A stretch of 64,000 nucleotides of DNA from Lacticaseibacillus brantae DSM 23927 (GTDB lineage: Bacteria > Bacillota > Bacilli > Lactobacillales > Lactobacillaceae), in contig NZ_AYZQ01000001.1 in assembly GCF_001436115.1 (NCBI RefSeq), positions 434,001 to 498,000 on the forward strand. Direction: 5' to 3'. Shown in pieces: positions 9,817-17,967 of this stretch. The notes beneath the pieces were generated by a model, which was not told the DNA's origin, searched no databases, and was given only the letters and a program-made list of their open reading frames with translations. Made by a program: the position numbers and the translations under genes. The stretch's first letter is position 1. Every line of letters starts with the position of its first letter.

Positions 9817-10260
9817 CTATGCCTCCGTATCATAAATAATTGTCACTGGCCCGTCATTCACCAAACTCACGGCCATATCCGCCCCGAATTCCCCTGTGGC
9901 CACTTTCATCCCCAGTGCAGTTAGCTCCGAATTGAAAGCTTGATAGAATTTCAGCCCCAATTCAGGATCGGCAGCATGCGTGAAGCTGGGGCGATTGCCT
10001 TTTTTCGTCTCAGCAAAGAGGGTGAACTGTGAAATGGATAAAATACTGCCACCAATATCTTTGACGCTCAGATTCATTTTGCCGTTCGAATCGCCAAATA
10101 TTCTTGCATTTACAACCTTTTTAGCTAAATAAGTGACATCAGCCGGTGTGTCATTGGGGCCAATTCCAACCAAAGCGACTAAACCGGGGCCAATCTCACC
10201 AATCGTTTGACCCGCCACTTTGACATTTGCTTGGCTCACTCGCTGAATTACAAGTCGCAT
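9817..10260 (-). CDS. dtd: D-aminoacyl-tRNA deacylase
   Basis: 147 residues, the full DTD family length. It hydrolyses D-aminoacyl-tRNAs (and Gly-tRNA-Ala), protecting translation from D-amino acids. The active-site motif [11 protein letters not shown] (about 76-86) and the C-terminal Gly-cisPro motif ...[11 protein letters not shown] are present. It lies downstream of rel, as in many Lactobacillales and Bacillus, but a terminator (10346-10387) separates them. First gene of a dtd-HAD pair. Confidence 0.96.
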   Translation of the reverse strand: MRLVIQRVSQANVKVAGQTIGEIGPGLVALVGIGPNDTPADVTYLAKKVVNARIFGDSNGKMNLSVKDIGGSILSISQFTLFAETKKGNRPSFTHAADPELGLKFYQAFNSELTALGMKVATGEFGADMAVSLVNDGPVTIIYDTEA

Positions 10261-10345
10261 ATTGTCATCTCTTTCATGAAATATTCTCTTTTAACCATAC
10301 GGGAAAAGCCAGCCCTTGACCAGCAAAAAAAGTAACGGTTGCATT

Positions 10346-10387
10346 CAAAAAGCCTGTGACAACACCGCAAAGTGATATCACAGGCTT
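10346..10387 (-). terminator. terminator of rel
   Basis: Minus-strand AAGCCTGTGATA ... TGTCACAGGCTT followed by TTTG, immediately 3' of rel. Confidence 0.8.
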
Positions 10388-10396
10388 CTGCTGGCT

Positions 10397-12622
10397 TTAG
10401 CCGTTTTCACGCTTAACTTCATAGACATCAGGAATGTTTTTGACAGCATCCATCAATTTATCAAGGTGAGCCAGATTGCGAATCCCAACAGTGACATGAA
10501 TATCGGCCATCTTATCGTGATCCACACGGCCGTTCACGTTGTTAAGACTCTTGGTTTGCGCGTTCAGGGCCTGCAAAACATCATTGAGCAGGCCGTTGCG
10601 ATTGTAGCCATAAATTTCTAAATCGGTATTGAAAAGCTGGCTGGAATCACCAGCATTTTCCCAGCGCACATCAATCAAGCGCCCAACCATTTCAGCAGAG
10701 TTGGCCACGTTTGGGCAGTCTGCCCTGTGAATCGTGACCCCACGACCCTTGGTCACATAACCGACAATGGCATCACCAGGCACCGGCAGGCAACATTTTG
10801 CGAGATGGACCAGCAAATTATCCACGCCCTCGATGATGACACCATCTTCTGTCCGCGTCTGTGGTTTTTGATTTTCTTTGGACATCGTGGTGACTTTTTG
10901 ATTGTTATCGAGAATTTCTTTTTCGCGGGCCGCTTGGTCTTCAGCGGCTTTTTGCTTGCGATACTTTTCAGTCAGGCGATTAGCCACAACCAAAGCGGTG
11001 TATTCGCCGTAACCAATCGCGCTCAATAACTCATCTTCAGTCTGAAAGTTCATCCGCGATAATAAGTCGGCCATGGGTTCCTTGGCCATGAAGGTCTTAG
11101 GATTCAAGCCCATTTCCGTCAATTGCCGTTCCAGCATGTCACGGCCCTTTTCGGTATTTTCTTCTTTATCTTCTTGTTTAAAATACCGGCGAATCTTGTT
11201 GCGCGCCCGAGATGTATAAACGACGCTCATCCAATCCCGACTTGGGGTCGACTGACTGGAGGTCAACATATCGACGATATCACCATTTTTGAGCTGATAG
11301 TTCAGCGGGACAATTTTGCCGTTCACCTTGGCCCCAACTGAGTGATTGCCAACTTCCGTATGCACGAGATAAGCGAAATCTAACGGGCCACTACCTTTTG
11401 GTAACTCGTAAACATCACCCTTAGGCGTGAAAACATAGACGCGATCAGTGAAGATATCGCCTTTGACGCTTTCCATGAAGTCAGCGGCATCCGTACTCTC
11501 GTCTTGGATTTCCAGAATTTCGCGGAACAGATCGAGTTTCTCGCCGGCAGCATCATATTGCACTTCGCTAGTTTGGCCTTCTTTATACGCCCAGTGAGCC
11601 GCAACCCCGTATTCAGCCACGTGATGCATTTCTTCGGTCCGAATCTGCACTTCTAGTGGCTTACCCTGAGGTCCGATAACTGTCGTATGGATACTTTGAT
11701 ACAAATTTGCTTTAGGCATCGCAATATAATCTTTAAACCGCCCAGGCATTGGCTTCCACTTAGTGTGAATCGCGCCTAAAACGGCATAACAATCTTTAAT
11801 TGATTCAGTGATGACTCGAATCGCCAACAAGTCATACAATTCGTCAAATTGCTTGTGCTTGTCTCGCATTTTCTTGTAAATGGAATAAATGTGTTTTGGG
11901 CGTCCATAGATTTCATACTTCATGTTCAAGCCATCAAGGGCGCGATTAATGTCATCAATCGCCGCATTAATGTAGGCTTCCCGTTCCGCCCGCTTACTGT
12001 TCATTAATTGGGCAATCCGGTAATACTGCTGCGGATTCAAATACCGTAACGATAAGTCCTCAAGTTCCCACTTGATGGTGCTAATCCCTAGTCGATCAGC
12101 TAGTGGTGCATAAATTTCCAGTGTTTCATTGGCAATGCGGCGTTGCTTGTCAGGACGCAGGTGCATCAAGGTCCGCATATTGTGCAGCCGGTCAGCCAGC
12201 TTGACCATAATAACCCGCAAGTCCTTAGCCATGGCCAACAGCATTTTCCGGTGATTCTCGGCTAATTCGTCTTTGTGGGCCACATAGGTCACTTTGCTTA
12301 ACTTCGTCAATCCGTCAACAATGACAGCCACATCATTGCCAAAAAGTTCTTGAATATCGCCCAGCGTAATATTGGTGTCTTCCACGACGTCGTGAAGATA
12401 GCCCGACGCCACGGTTTCTGGGTCCATTTTCAATTCTGCTAAAATACCAGCGACTTGAATTGGATGAATGATATATGGTTCCCCCGATTTACGGGTCTGC
12501 TCATGATGGACATAAGCCGCAAAATCATAGGCCTTTTGGACGAAAGCCAAATGATCATCGTTCATGTACTGGCGGCACAGAGCCATGACGTCATCCTGGG
12601 TTAATTCGATTTCTTCTGCCAT
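10397..12622 (-). CDS. rel: bifunctional (p)ppGpp synthetase/hydrolase Rel
   Basis: 741 residues from MAEEIELTQ; an upstream in-frame start at 12661 would fall in the leader hairpin. It makes and degrades the stringent-response alarmone. Domain order: HD hydrolase with the intact metal motif YLHDVVEDT (about 50-200), synthetase with RFKDYIAMPKANLYQSIHTT (about 240-350), TGS (about 395-460), helical and zinc-finger-like region (LAKCCLPVPGDAIVGY), and C-terminal ACT (about 665-741). Both catalytic halves look intact. The ATG has only a weak SD (GGGG). Confidence 0.96.
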   Translation of the reverse strand: MAEEIELTQDDVMALCRQYMNDDHLAFVQKAYDFAAYVHHEQTRKSGEPYIIHPIQVAGILAELKMDPETVASGYLHDVVEDTNITLGDIQELFGNDVAVIVDGLTKLSKVTYVAHKDELAENHRKMLLAMAKDLRVIMVKLADRLHNMRTLMHLRPDKQRRIANETLEIYAPLADRLGISTIKWELEDLSLRYLNPQQYYRIAQLMNSKRAEREAYINAAIDDINRALDGLNMKYEIYGRPKHIYSIYKKMRDKHKQFDELYDLLAIRVITESIKDCYAVLGAIHTKWKPMPGRFKDYIAMPKANLYQSIHTTVIGPQGKPLEVQIRTEEMHHVAEYGVAAHWAYKEGQTSEVQYDAAGEKLDLFREILEIQDESTDAADFMESVKGDIFTDRVYVFTPKGDVYELPKGSGPLDFAYLVHTEVGNHSVGAKVNGKIVPLNYQLKNGDIVDMLTSSQSTPSRDWMSVVYTSRARNKIRRYFKQEDKEENTEKGRDMLERQLTEMGLNPKTFMAKEPMADLLSRMNFQTEDELLSAIGYGEYTALVVANRLTEKYRKQKAAEDQAAREKEILDNNQKVTTMSKENQKPQTRTEDGVIIEGVDNLLVHLAKCCLPVPGDAIVGYVTKGRGVTIHRADCPNVANSAEMVGRLIDVRWENAGDSSQLFNTDLEIYGYNRNGLLNDVLQALNAQTKSLNNVNGRVDHDKMADIHVTVGIRNLAHLDKLMDAVKNIPDVYEVKRENG

Positions 12623-12645
12623 TTGTTCAACCCCTGTCTGAATAC

Positions 12646-12703
12646 AAGAAAAGCACGACAACTACGTGCGTGCTTTCCAACCGTTTGTAATAAGTAAATT
12701 ATA
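12646..12703 (-). promoter_or_regulatory. rel leader: -10 element and terminator-like hairpin
   Basis: On the minus strand a TATAAT (12698-12703) is followed downstream by hairpin AAAGCACG ... CGTGCTTT (12676-12650) with TTTTC after it, about 25 nt before rel. The hairpin may be the terminator of the upstream prmA operon or an attenuator in the rel leader. No convincing -35 accompanies the TATAAT. Confidence 0.5.
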
Positions 12704-12722
12704 CTGACTTTTGTTAAAAAAG

Positions 12723-13037
12723 CTAGTCCTTGAGAACGGCCAACCAAGTCAAGACCAGATAAATGCCGGCAAACCAGTAATTATACGGGGCGTACTGTAG
12801 CCAGACATTCAAAGCGAACAGAATTGGCAGACAGAAACTAATCCAAAATGGCAATCCGCGGTGTTTTTGCCAGCGGCCAAAAAACCAGGCCGCGACCATG
12901 TTGATGAGAATAAAGCAAAGACTAATCCGCCAAACTGCACTGATATGTAAAAGTCTAAATAAAAATGGAATCACAAATACAATCACGACACTGATCGCAG
13001 GAATCACTGCCAAGGGATGAGTCAAATATTTACGCAT
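12723..13037 (-). CDS. small membrane protein, unknown function
   Basis: 104 residues with about four hydrophobic segments (roughly 8-27, 31-49, 62-80, 84-100) and little hydrophilic sequence beyond short KHRG and KYLTHP turns. I do not recognise a family. The ATG at 13035-13037 follows GGAGG and overlaps the end of rsmE by 8 bp, so it is translationally linked to the prmA-rsmE operon. That position suggests housekeeping expression, not a function. Confidence 0.8.
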   Translation of the reverse strand: MRKYLTHPLAVIPAISVVIVFVIPFLFRLLHISAVWRISLCFILINMVAAWFFGRWQKHRGLPFWISFCLPILFALNVWLQYAPYNYWFAGIYLVLTWLAVLKD

Positions 13038-13776
13038 AATTTCCTCCGAGTTCTGTCAGCGTCGAGACGGCACTGAGAAGATATAAAGGGGCTGTTTCAG
13101 TCCTTAAGATTCGTGGGCCCAGGCCGGCGGTCACAAAACCTTGTGCGGTCAATGCCGCGACCTCTTCAGGGGCAATGCCCCCCTCTGGGCCAAAGACAAC
13201 CGTCAAACTTGCCGGCTTCTCCGCCAAAGTGGTGACCAATTGGGCCACTTCGCCGGCCTTGGCACTTTCTTCATATGCAATGAGCTTAGCTTCGCTACTT
13301 GCAGTCGTGGCCACATACTCAAGGTTTTGGGCAAAATCAATTTCTGGAATCACATTACGGTGACTTTGTTCGGCAGCGCCTTGGGCAATACCTTGCAGCC
13401 GCGTTAACTTCTTATCGATGCGTTCTGCCCGCCAGCGGGCTGTCGCCCATTGCGTGTTCACAAAAGTGATTGATGCCGCGCCCAGTTCGGTCGCCTTTTG
13501 CACAATAAGTTCTGCTTTATCACCTTTAGGGACGCCGCAAACAAGATGGACAGCGACTGGTAGCTCGACTGGCTGGGTAATTTCTTTCCCAACGGCCACT
13601 GTTAATGGGCTCGGTTCGACAATCGTTGACAAAAAGACATGGCCGGCTTCAGAAACAAGCTCCAGCTGATCGCCTACCTGCATTCGCAAGACTTTAATCG
13701 CATGTTGTTGAATGGCACTGGCTAATTGAGTCGTGGTGGCGCTTGTTAATGGCTGGTTGGTAAAGAATCGATTCAT
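13030..13776 (-). CDS. rsmE: 16S rRNA (uracil1498-N3)-methyltransferase RsmE
   Basis: 248 residues, full length. It is a SPOUT (trefoil-knot) methyltransferase that methylates 16S U1498 with SAM. It has an N-terminal PUA-like domain (about 1-70), then the knot domain with KATELGAASITFVNTQW, VVFGPEGGIAPEEV and LGPRILRTETAPLYLLSA. The ATG overlaps the prmA stop by 4 bp (ATGA type) with GAGGAAG before it. prmA-rsmE is a conserved pair across Firmicutes. Confidence 0.96.
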   Translation of the reverse strand: MNRFFTNQPLTSATTTQLASAIQQHAIKVLRMQVGDQLELVSEAGHVFLSTIVEPSPLTVAVGKEITQPVELPVAVHLVCGVPKGDKAELIVQKATELGAASITFVNTQWATARWRAERIDKKLTRLQGIAQGAAEQSHRNVIPEIDFAQNLEYVATTASSEAKLIAYEESAKAGEVAQLVTTLAEKPASLTVVFGPEGGIAPEEVAALTAQGFVTAGLGPRILRTETAPLYLLSAVSTLTELGGNYA

Positions 13777-14726
13777 GCGTCTTCCTCATCACTTTGCCGG
13801 TGGGCAACAATGGCTGACCAATCGCCTAAGCGACTTTCGGCCCTCACAATAAACCCATTGGTCGCCAAGGCTTGTTTGACTGGGGCGACCTTGTCATAAA
13901 AAATTCCAGACAGGACGACTTGGCCGCGTTTGGCCAGCGCATGATCTAGTTGCGGAATAAGCGGCAGCAATACCTCGGCGAGGATATTCGCCAGAATTAA
14001 ATCGGCCTTTTCATCGATACCCTCGAGCAAATCATTAGCAATGACATCAATTTTGGTCACAGGATTAAAAGCTAAATTCATCTTGGCATTATCGACGGCC
14101 ACTTGATCGACATCGGTCGCTAGGATGTGACTGGCACCAAGCATTTCAGCAGCAATCGCCAAAACCCCAGAACCGGTCCCAACATCAATGACTCGCTCAC
14201 TGCCGCGCATCAGGGTTTCTAAGGCGGTGAGCATCAACTGGGTCGTGGGATGGGTGCCAGTGCCAAAGGCCATACCAGGGTCAAGTTGAATTACCATTTC
14301 ATTGGGCTGTTGTGGCTGATAAGTTTCCCAGCTGGGCACAATTGTCAAATCGTGGCTGACACGGACGGGATGGTAATACTGTTTCCACGTGTTGGCCCAA
14401 TCGTCATCAGCGACTGAATCAACACTCACCGTTCCCGCACCAGGATCGAGACCAAAATCAGCCAATTGGGCCACCTTACTCTGAATTTCAGGGACTAGTT
14501 CAGGCAAGTGGGTCTTGGCATTGAAAAAGCCAGTAACTTTGGCGCCTTCTTCTTGATGGGCAAAGGTATCGGGATCAAGCCAGACACCATTGGCAAGAAA
14601 TTCTTCATTTTGAAAGTCAGCAGCGTCTTCAATCTGGATCCCTTCGGCACCGAGCGACATCAGGTAGTTGCTGACGGCCTCTACCGCTTCAGTAGAGGTT
14701 TGAACACTAATTTTTGACCATTCCAT
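13773..14726 (-). CDS. prmA: ribosomal protein L11 methyltransferase
   Basis: 317 residues from MEWSKISVQT; an in-frame GTG nine bases upstream is less well spaced from AGGTG. It trimethylates amino groups of L11 using SAM. The N-terminal L11-binding domain spans about 1-95. The Rossmann methyltransferase has VIDVGTGSGVLAIAA (motif I), ATDVDQVAVDNAK and LILANILAEVLLPL. It lies nine bases downstream of the DUF3013 gene and overlaps rsmE, in one operon. Confidence 0.95.
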   Translation of the reverse strand: MEWSKISVQTSTEAVEAVSNYLMSLGAEGIQIEDAADFQNEEFLANGVWLDPDTFAHQEEGAKVTGFFNAKTHLPELVPEIQSKVAQLADFGLDPGAGTVSVDSVADDDWANTWKQYYHPVRVSHDLTIVPSWETYQPQQPNEMVIQLDPGMAFGTGTHPTTQLMLTALETLMRGSERVIDVGTGSGVLAIAAEMLGASHILATDVDQVAVDNAKMNLAFNPVTKIDVIANDLLEGIDEKADLILANILAEVLLPLIPQLDHALAKRGQVVLSGIFYDKVAPVKQALATNGFIVRAESRLGDWSAIVAHRQSDEEDA

Positions 14727-14735
14727 CGCTGTCAC

Positions 14736-15230
14736 CTAGTACTTTGGGTAAGGAATGAATGTTGTTTGCGCCTTAGCCGGTTGCTTGGCTAGTTCAGCCT
14801 CAAAAGCTGCCTGGTCAAAAGTGAGTTCAAACGTTTCAGCTTCACTTGAGCCATCCACAAAATCGAATAAGGCATTTTGGCCAGCATCTAGCAAGCTTTG
14901 CAGATAAGCAAACAAAGCATCTAAGGTTGCCTGAGGCATGCCCTTCTTGCCGTCAAACCCAAAGATGGTCAGGTAATTATCTTTGTAGTCATCGCCATTA
15001 ACGCGGGTCTTGTCGTAGAACAAAATGGCATCCGAATAATCGACTTCGCCGTCGACGATTTCTTGGCCGTCTTGGTCCTCCACCTCAAAGTCCCCCGTAG
15101 CGTCAACGTACATGGTTAATTCCAATTCAAAAACATGGGCATCTTTATCCCAGTTAATATCTAAATCCCCATCAAAGTTTAAGGCGTCCATTTTATCGCC
15201 AATGTAATCTAATAAGTTGTTATCTGCCAA
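14736..15230 (-). CDS. DUF3013 family protein
   Basis: 164 residues, strongly acidic, starting with TTG at 15228-15230 after AAGGATGG. It matches the DUF3013 family of Lactobacillales: N-terminal LLDYIGDKM, alternating charged strands, an FDGKKGMPQ turn and a C-terminal TTFIPYPKY. No catalytic motif and no membrane segment; function unknown. It sits just upstream of prmA and one base downstream of the glycosylase, so it is inside a DNA/RNA-modification operon. That placement is conserved in related genomes as far as I recall, not checked. Confidence 0.85.
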   Translation of the reverse strand: MADNNLLDYIGDKMDALNFDGDLDINWDKDAHVFELELTMYVDATGDFEVEDQDGQEIVDGEVDYSDAILFYDKTRVNGDDYKDNYLTIFGFDGKKGMPQATLDALFAYLQSLLDAGQNALFDFVDGSSEAETFELTFDQAAFEAELAKQPAKAQTTFIPYPKY

Positions 15231-15231
15231 G

Positions 15232-15837
15232 TTATTGCCATCCTTTCGTTTGTTCGTTCATTTGTTGTTTCGTCATGCCAGAGACATATGGATTATGTGC
15301 CACCCAAAAACGCAATGGTGCAGTCGTCCATTCCCCTTTATTAGGGACGCCAATTCGAGGGCCGCTTTCAATCGCGGCTGGCGTTTTGATTCGGTGTGAG
15401 CTGAGATGAATTCGGCCTTGGTTCAGCATCGTCGAATTATCGCGCAGGTCAATCGCCATGGCTTGGGCCAATTTGCCGGGGCCACTGGTCAAATTATACC
15501 CTTGTTGGCCCCGCCGCGCTGCCATTGTCGCTAAGCCTTTTGTGGGTTCGATCGCACGAATGAGCACCCCTTGCGGCTCTGAAGCCACTTGGGTAATGAT
15601 ATTCATCAAGAAATAGGCACGTAGTCGATAGACATACACTGTCCCGGCCGGCGCATAGAGTGCCTGGTTGGCCGCGGTCTTCTTACCCCCAAAAACATGC
15701 GCAGTCCGGTCGGTGACGCCAACGTAGGCCTCAGTTTCTACAATTAAACCGCCTGTCTCATCAACCGTTAAGCGGTAGCCTAACAGTGCTTTTGCCAAGT
15801 CCGGCGTTGATTGCTGCGTGAGCCATTCAAAGTCCAA
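15232..15837 (-). CDS. DNA-3-methyladenine glycosylase (AAG/MPG family)
   Basis: 201 residues of the AAG fold, which removes alkylated purines and hypoxanthine. Recognisable segments are LAKALLGYRL, LIVETEAYVG (catalytic Glu), the FGGKKTAANQALYAP loop, VYRLRAYFLMNI and LTSGPGKLAQAMAI. The start is TTG (15835-15837) behind AAGGTG; no ATG fits. First gene of the chain to DUF3013, prmA, rsmE and the small membrane protein. Confidence 0.93.
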   Translation of the reverse strand: MDFEWLTQQSTPDLAKALLGYRLTVDETGGLIVETEAYVGVTDRTAHVFGGKKTAANQALYAPAGTVYVYRLRAYFLMNIITQVASEPQGVLIRAIEPTKGLATMAARRGQQGYNLTSGPGKLAQAMAIDLRDNSTMLNQGRIHLSSHRIKTPAAIESGPRIGVPNKGEWTTAPLRFWVAHNPYVSGMTKQQMNEQTKGWQ

Positions 15838-15903
15838 AATATCACCTTCTGCCGCGAATATTTGGTTGATAGAATCATTTTACACTGTATCGATGCAATT
15901 CGT

Positions 15904-15932
15904 TTGGGTCAAGTCCAAAAAAATATTATAAT
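15904..15932 (+). promoter_or_regulatory. promoter for the 78-residue gene
   Basis: TTGGGT (15904-15909), 17-bp spacer and perfect TATAAT (15927-15932), about 32 bp before the ATG at 15964. Confidence 0.8.
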
Positions 15933-15963
15933 GGTCTCATACAACAAAGGAGGAACTTTACTC

Positions 15964-16200
15964 ATGGCAGAAAACAACGAATTACGCCACTTGATCAGCA
16001 ACACTGCTGACCAATTGGTTTCAGAATTATACACGGATGACAAGGTGCAAGCCCGTATCGCTGACTGGCACGCTAACACCCAAGAACCAAGTCTTGAAGA
16101 CGAATATTCTTATTTAATTGCTGAATCACGTGACTTCTCAGAAGAACTCATTTTCCGGGTTTTGAACAAGCTCTCTGACGAAGGTTACTTGAAGAAGTAA
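15964..16200 (+). CDS. small conserved-looking protein, unknown function (78 aa)
   Basis: 78 residues, soluble and acidic, starting MAENNELRHLISN with a strong AAAGGAGGA SD. Predicted mostly helical; the C-terminal half (SYLIAESRDFSEELIFRVLN...) looks like a short helix-turn-helix or three-helix bundle, but I cannot assign a family. It has its own promoter and terminator (16208-16238), so it is monocistronic. Longer in-frame extension upstream overlaps the promoter and is rejected. Confidence 0.85.
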   Translation: MAENNELRHLISNTADQLVSELYTDDKVQARIADWHANTQEPSLEDEYSYLIAESRDFSEELIFRVLNKLSDEGYLKK

Positions 16201-16207
16201 TGGCTTG

Positions 16208-16238
16208 GCTTCCCTCGCGATGGCGGGGGAATTTTTTT
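16208..16238 (+). terminator. terminator after the 78-residue gene
   Basis: TTCCCTCGC / GGCGGGGGAA hairpin with a 3-nt loop followed by eight T; the next gene's SD starts right after it. Confidence 0.8.
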
Positions 16239-16251
16239 TGGAGGAAAACCA

Positions 16252-16488
16252 ATGAGTGAACAAACTTTCACCAAAGCACAGTTAGCTGAATACGATGGCA
16301 TCCAAAAGCCTGAGAAGTATGTCGCCATCGATGGTGTTGTCTATGATGTTAGCGCAGCTGGTGCTTGGAGCGGCCCCAATTATCATGGGAACGTCGCCGG
16401 CCAGGACTTGACTGAAGCCATTCAAAAATCGCCGCACAAACTGGTCGTGCTGACCCGCCTGCCGGTGATCGGCAAGTACATCGGTTAA
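16252..16488 (+). CDS. cytochrome b5-like heme/steroid-binding domain protein
   Basis: 78 residues, a stand-alone cytochrome-b5-like domain: FTKAQLAEYDG start, then YVAIDGVVYDVSAA, a W-x-G-x-NYHGNVAGQDLTEAI core and a PHK-containing end. The classical HPGG axial-ligand motif is replaced by NYHG, as in the minimal or MAPR-like members, so heme binding is possible but unproven. No signal peptide or anchor. The SD is GGAGG. It lies directly downstream of a terminator, so it may rely on readthrough or an unseen promoter. Confidence 0.83.
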   Translation: MSEQTFTKAQLAEYDGIQKPEKYVAIDGVVYDVSAAGAWSGPNYHGNVAGQDLTEAIQKSPHKLVVLTRLPVIGKYIG

Positions 16489-16556
16489 CCATTTTGAATT
16501 GACCAGTGCGTTTTAAAGCACGAAACGGTATACTAACAATCATGGAGGTGATTTTC

Positions 16557-16709
16557 ATGTCAAAATCCAACAAGTATAACTCTTTTGCTACCAAGCGCCC
16601 TGTTGCTAAACAAGCACGGCGGAAGGCTCGCGCACACCAAACCGCAGCCATCGCTCGCTGGGCAGCTGGCAAGACCGAAACCATCGAACATACAGCTGCT
16701 GTTAAGTAG
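16557..16709 (+). CDS. small basic protein, unknown function (50 aa)
   Basis: 50 residues from an ATG at 16557 with a strong GGAGGTG SD; the longer frame from 16506 lacks one. Sequence is Ala/Lys/Arg-rich (KRPVAKQARRKARAHQ) with one predicted helix, resembling a nucleic-acid-contacting peptide, but no family is recognised. A TATACT (16529-16534) lies upstream without a well-spaced -35. Ends at a perfect palindromic terminator. Confidence 0.75.
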   Translation: MSKSNKYNSFATKRPVAKQARRKARAHQTAAIARWAAGKTETIEHTAAVK

Positions 16710-16717
16710 TATGAATT

Positions 16718-16748
16718 AAGCCCGTCTCAATTGAGACGGGCTTTTTTT
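16718..16748. terminator. strong palindromic terminator
   Basis: Perfect 13-bp repeat AAGCCCGTCTCAA / TTGAGACGGGCTT followed by T5, after the 50-residue gene. Confidence 0.92.
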
Positions 16749-16865
16749 GACAATAAATGAGACAGGCGGGTTACCTGAAATTTTTTATTGCGACTCTGTG
16801 AGTCTCCTTTGCGGTAAAAGAGCTGAGTTCAGCCGCAATTATCACGCAAAGCGCAAGTGTCGCTT

Positions 16866-17013
16866 TTTGCTTTCGAGATTCTAAACAAACTCCGGTATAC
16901 TAACAACAACGATACTTCTGGAGAAGTCAGTAAGGCTACCCCCCACTTTAGCAGCGGGCATGTGCAGGCCATGCCGTGGGTGTTGTAACACAAAAAAATT
17001 TGGAGGCGATAAA
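16866..17013 (+). promoter_or_regulatory. leader of the glycine-zipper/SHOCT gene, possibly structured
   Basis: A TATACT -10 (16896-16901) lies about 115 bp before the ATG. Between them, at about 16943-16982, is a nested hairpin: CCCAC pairs with GTGGG outside, and CGGGCAT with ATGCCG inside, round a 9-nt loop. No known riboswitch consensus is recognised. The rest of 16749-16865 shows no gene or clear signal. Confidence 0.4.
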
Positions 17014-17775
17014 ATGGGAATGTTTGATAAGTTAACCGCCAATTCTGGCCTGACAGCAGAAGAAAAGCAGGCTCGCAAAATTGCAAAAGCTGCGCGTAAA
17101 GAACGAATTGTACTTGAACAGGTAATTAAGTTCGATGTTGGCAAGAAACTTGTAGGCGCTTGGGGAATGTTTGGAGACAAGATGTACCAGCTTGATGACC
17201 GAACAGTTATTTTCGATTTGGACGATCCAATATACTTCAAACTGATTTCTGTCGATTTTGATGGCCCACGGTATCATGAAGAAATTCAAGAAACATCCAA
17301 GTCGGACACCAAGAGCAAGGGCAGAAAGAAAGGCCATGGTTTGAGTGGCGCAGTCATCGGAACGATTTTGATGCCTGGAGTCGGAACTGTCGCAGGTGCA
17401 ATTGCCGGTGGGCATTCAGGTAAAAATAAAGGCAAGAGTAATACGACAACCACGGCCACGACCACTACCAATCAGGTTGAAGATGACTCACACACAGTCG
17501 TCACCTTGCAGCAAGTGGAAACCAGCGATAATGTTGAGATTGTTTTGGTGACAAAAACCAAAGACTACCAAGAATTGCGTGCCTTCAAGCTTGAGCCGAC
17601 TCCAGAATCCGAACAGACTGAGTCACATGGGCCCGTTGCAGGTGAAGTTACTGGAGTAGTTGACACAGAAACTGATCCAGTTTTGGAAATCAAGAAGTAC
17701 AAGGCGCTGCTAGACGATGGTATTTTGAGCCAAGAAGAGTTCGAAGCAAAAAAGAAACAAATTTTAGGGCTGTAG
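17014..17775 (+). CDS. glycine-zipper protein with C-terminal SHOCT domain
   Basis: 253 residues from MGMFDKLTAN after TTTGGAGG. N-terminal about 1-90: helical charged region (EEKQARKIAKAARKER) then a small beta-rich part (YQLDDRTVIFDLDD). About 111-133: a glycine zipper (GLSGAVIGTILMPGVGTVAG) of the membrane-inserting or oligomerising kind. About 145-155: a Thr-rich low-complexity linker. The C-terminal 27 residues form a SHOCT domain (KYKALLDDGILSQEEFEAKK). Function unknown; this architecture occurs in phage-adjacent and stress proteins. It stands alone between non-coding stretches. Confidence 0.82.
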   Translation: MGMFDKLTANSGLTAEEKQARKIAKAARKERIVLEQVIKFDVGKKLVGAWGMFGDKMYQLDDRTVIFDLDDPIYFKLISVDFDGPRYHEEIQETSKSDTKSKGRKKGHGLSGAVIGTILMPGVGTVAGAIAGGHSGKNKGKSNTTTTATTTTNQVEDDSHTVVTLQQVETSDNVEIVLVTKTKDYQELRAFKLEPTPESEQTESHGPVAGEVTGVVDTETDPVLEIKKYKALLDDGILSQEEFEAKKKQILGL

Positions 17776-17832
17776 AATCAGCACTCTGCATCGAGTTTGG
17801 GCCTGACAGCTTCAAAAAAGCAGAACTTTGAA

Positions 17833-17920
17833 CCTTTCAATCCGCCTGACCGACATCTCCCCGCTTGGCTGAAAGGAAAGATATTTGATTAGTTCTTAAC
17901 GTCGTTGAGGCGGACTTTTT
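17833..17920 (+). terminator. 3' region with two mutually exclusive hairpins, likely terminator
   Basis: TCCGCCTgacCGAC (17841-17854) can pair with GTCGttgAGGCGGA (17901-17914), followed by TTTTT. Within it, CCTTTCA (17833-17839) can pair with TGAAAGG (17870-17876), which would exclude the first pairing in a simple fold. It lies 58 bp past the SHOCT gene stop. Confidence 0.45.
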
Positions 17921-17925
17921 GGTAC

Positions 17926-17954
17926 AAAAAAAGACGTTCAAAAGTTTGAACGTC
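17926..17954 (-). terminator. terminator of tRNA-Ser
   Basis: Minus-strand GACGTTCAAA / TTTGAACGTC hairpin followed by T7, 14 bp past the tRNA gene. Confidence 0.9.
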
Positions 17955-17967
17955 ACCGAATATTTTC

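Noticed and set aside
16349-16684. 111-codon minus-strand frame opposite the b5-like and 50-residue genes
   Set aside because: It crosses an intergenic region and two plus-strand genes with good SDs; no SD of its own.
16749-17013. Possible small gene before the SHOCT protein
   Set aside because: Only very short frames (for example 14 codons from 16757) without SD; treated as leader and spacer.
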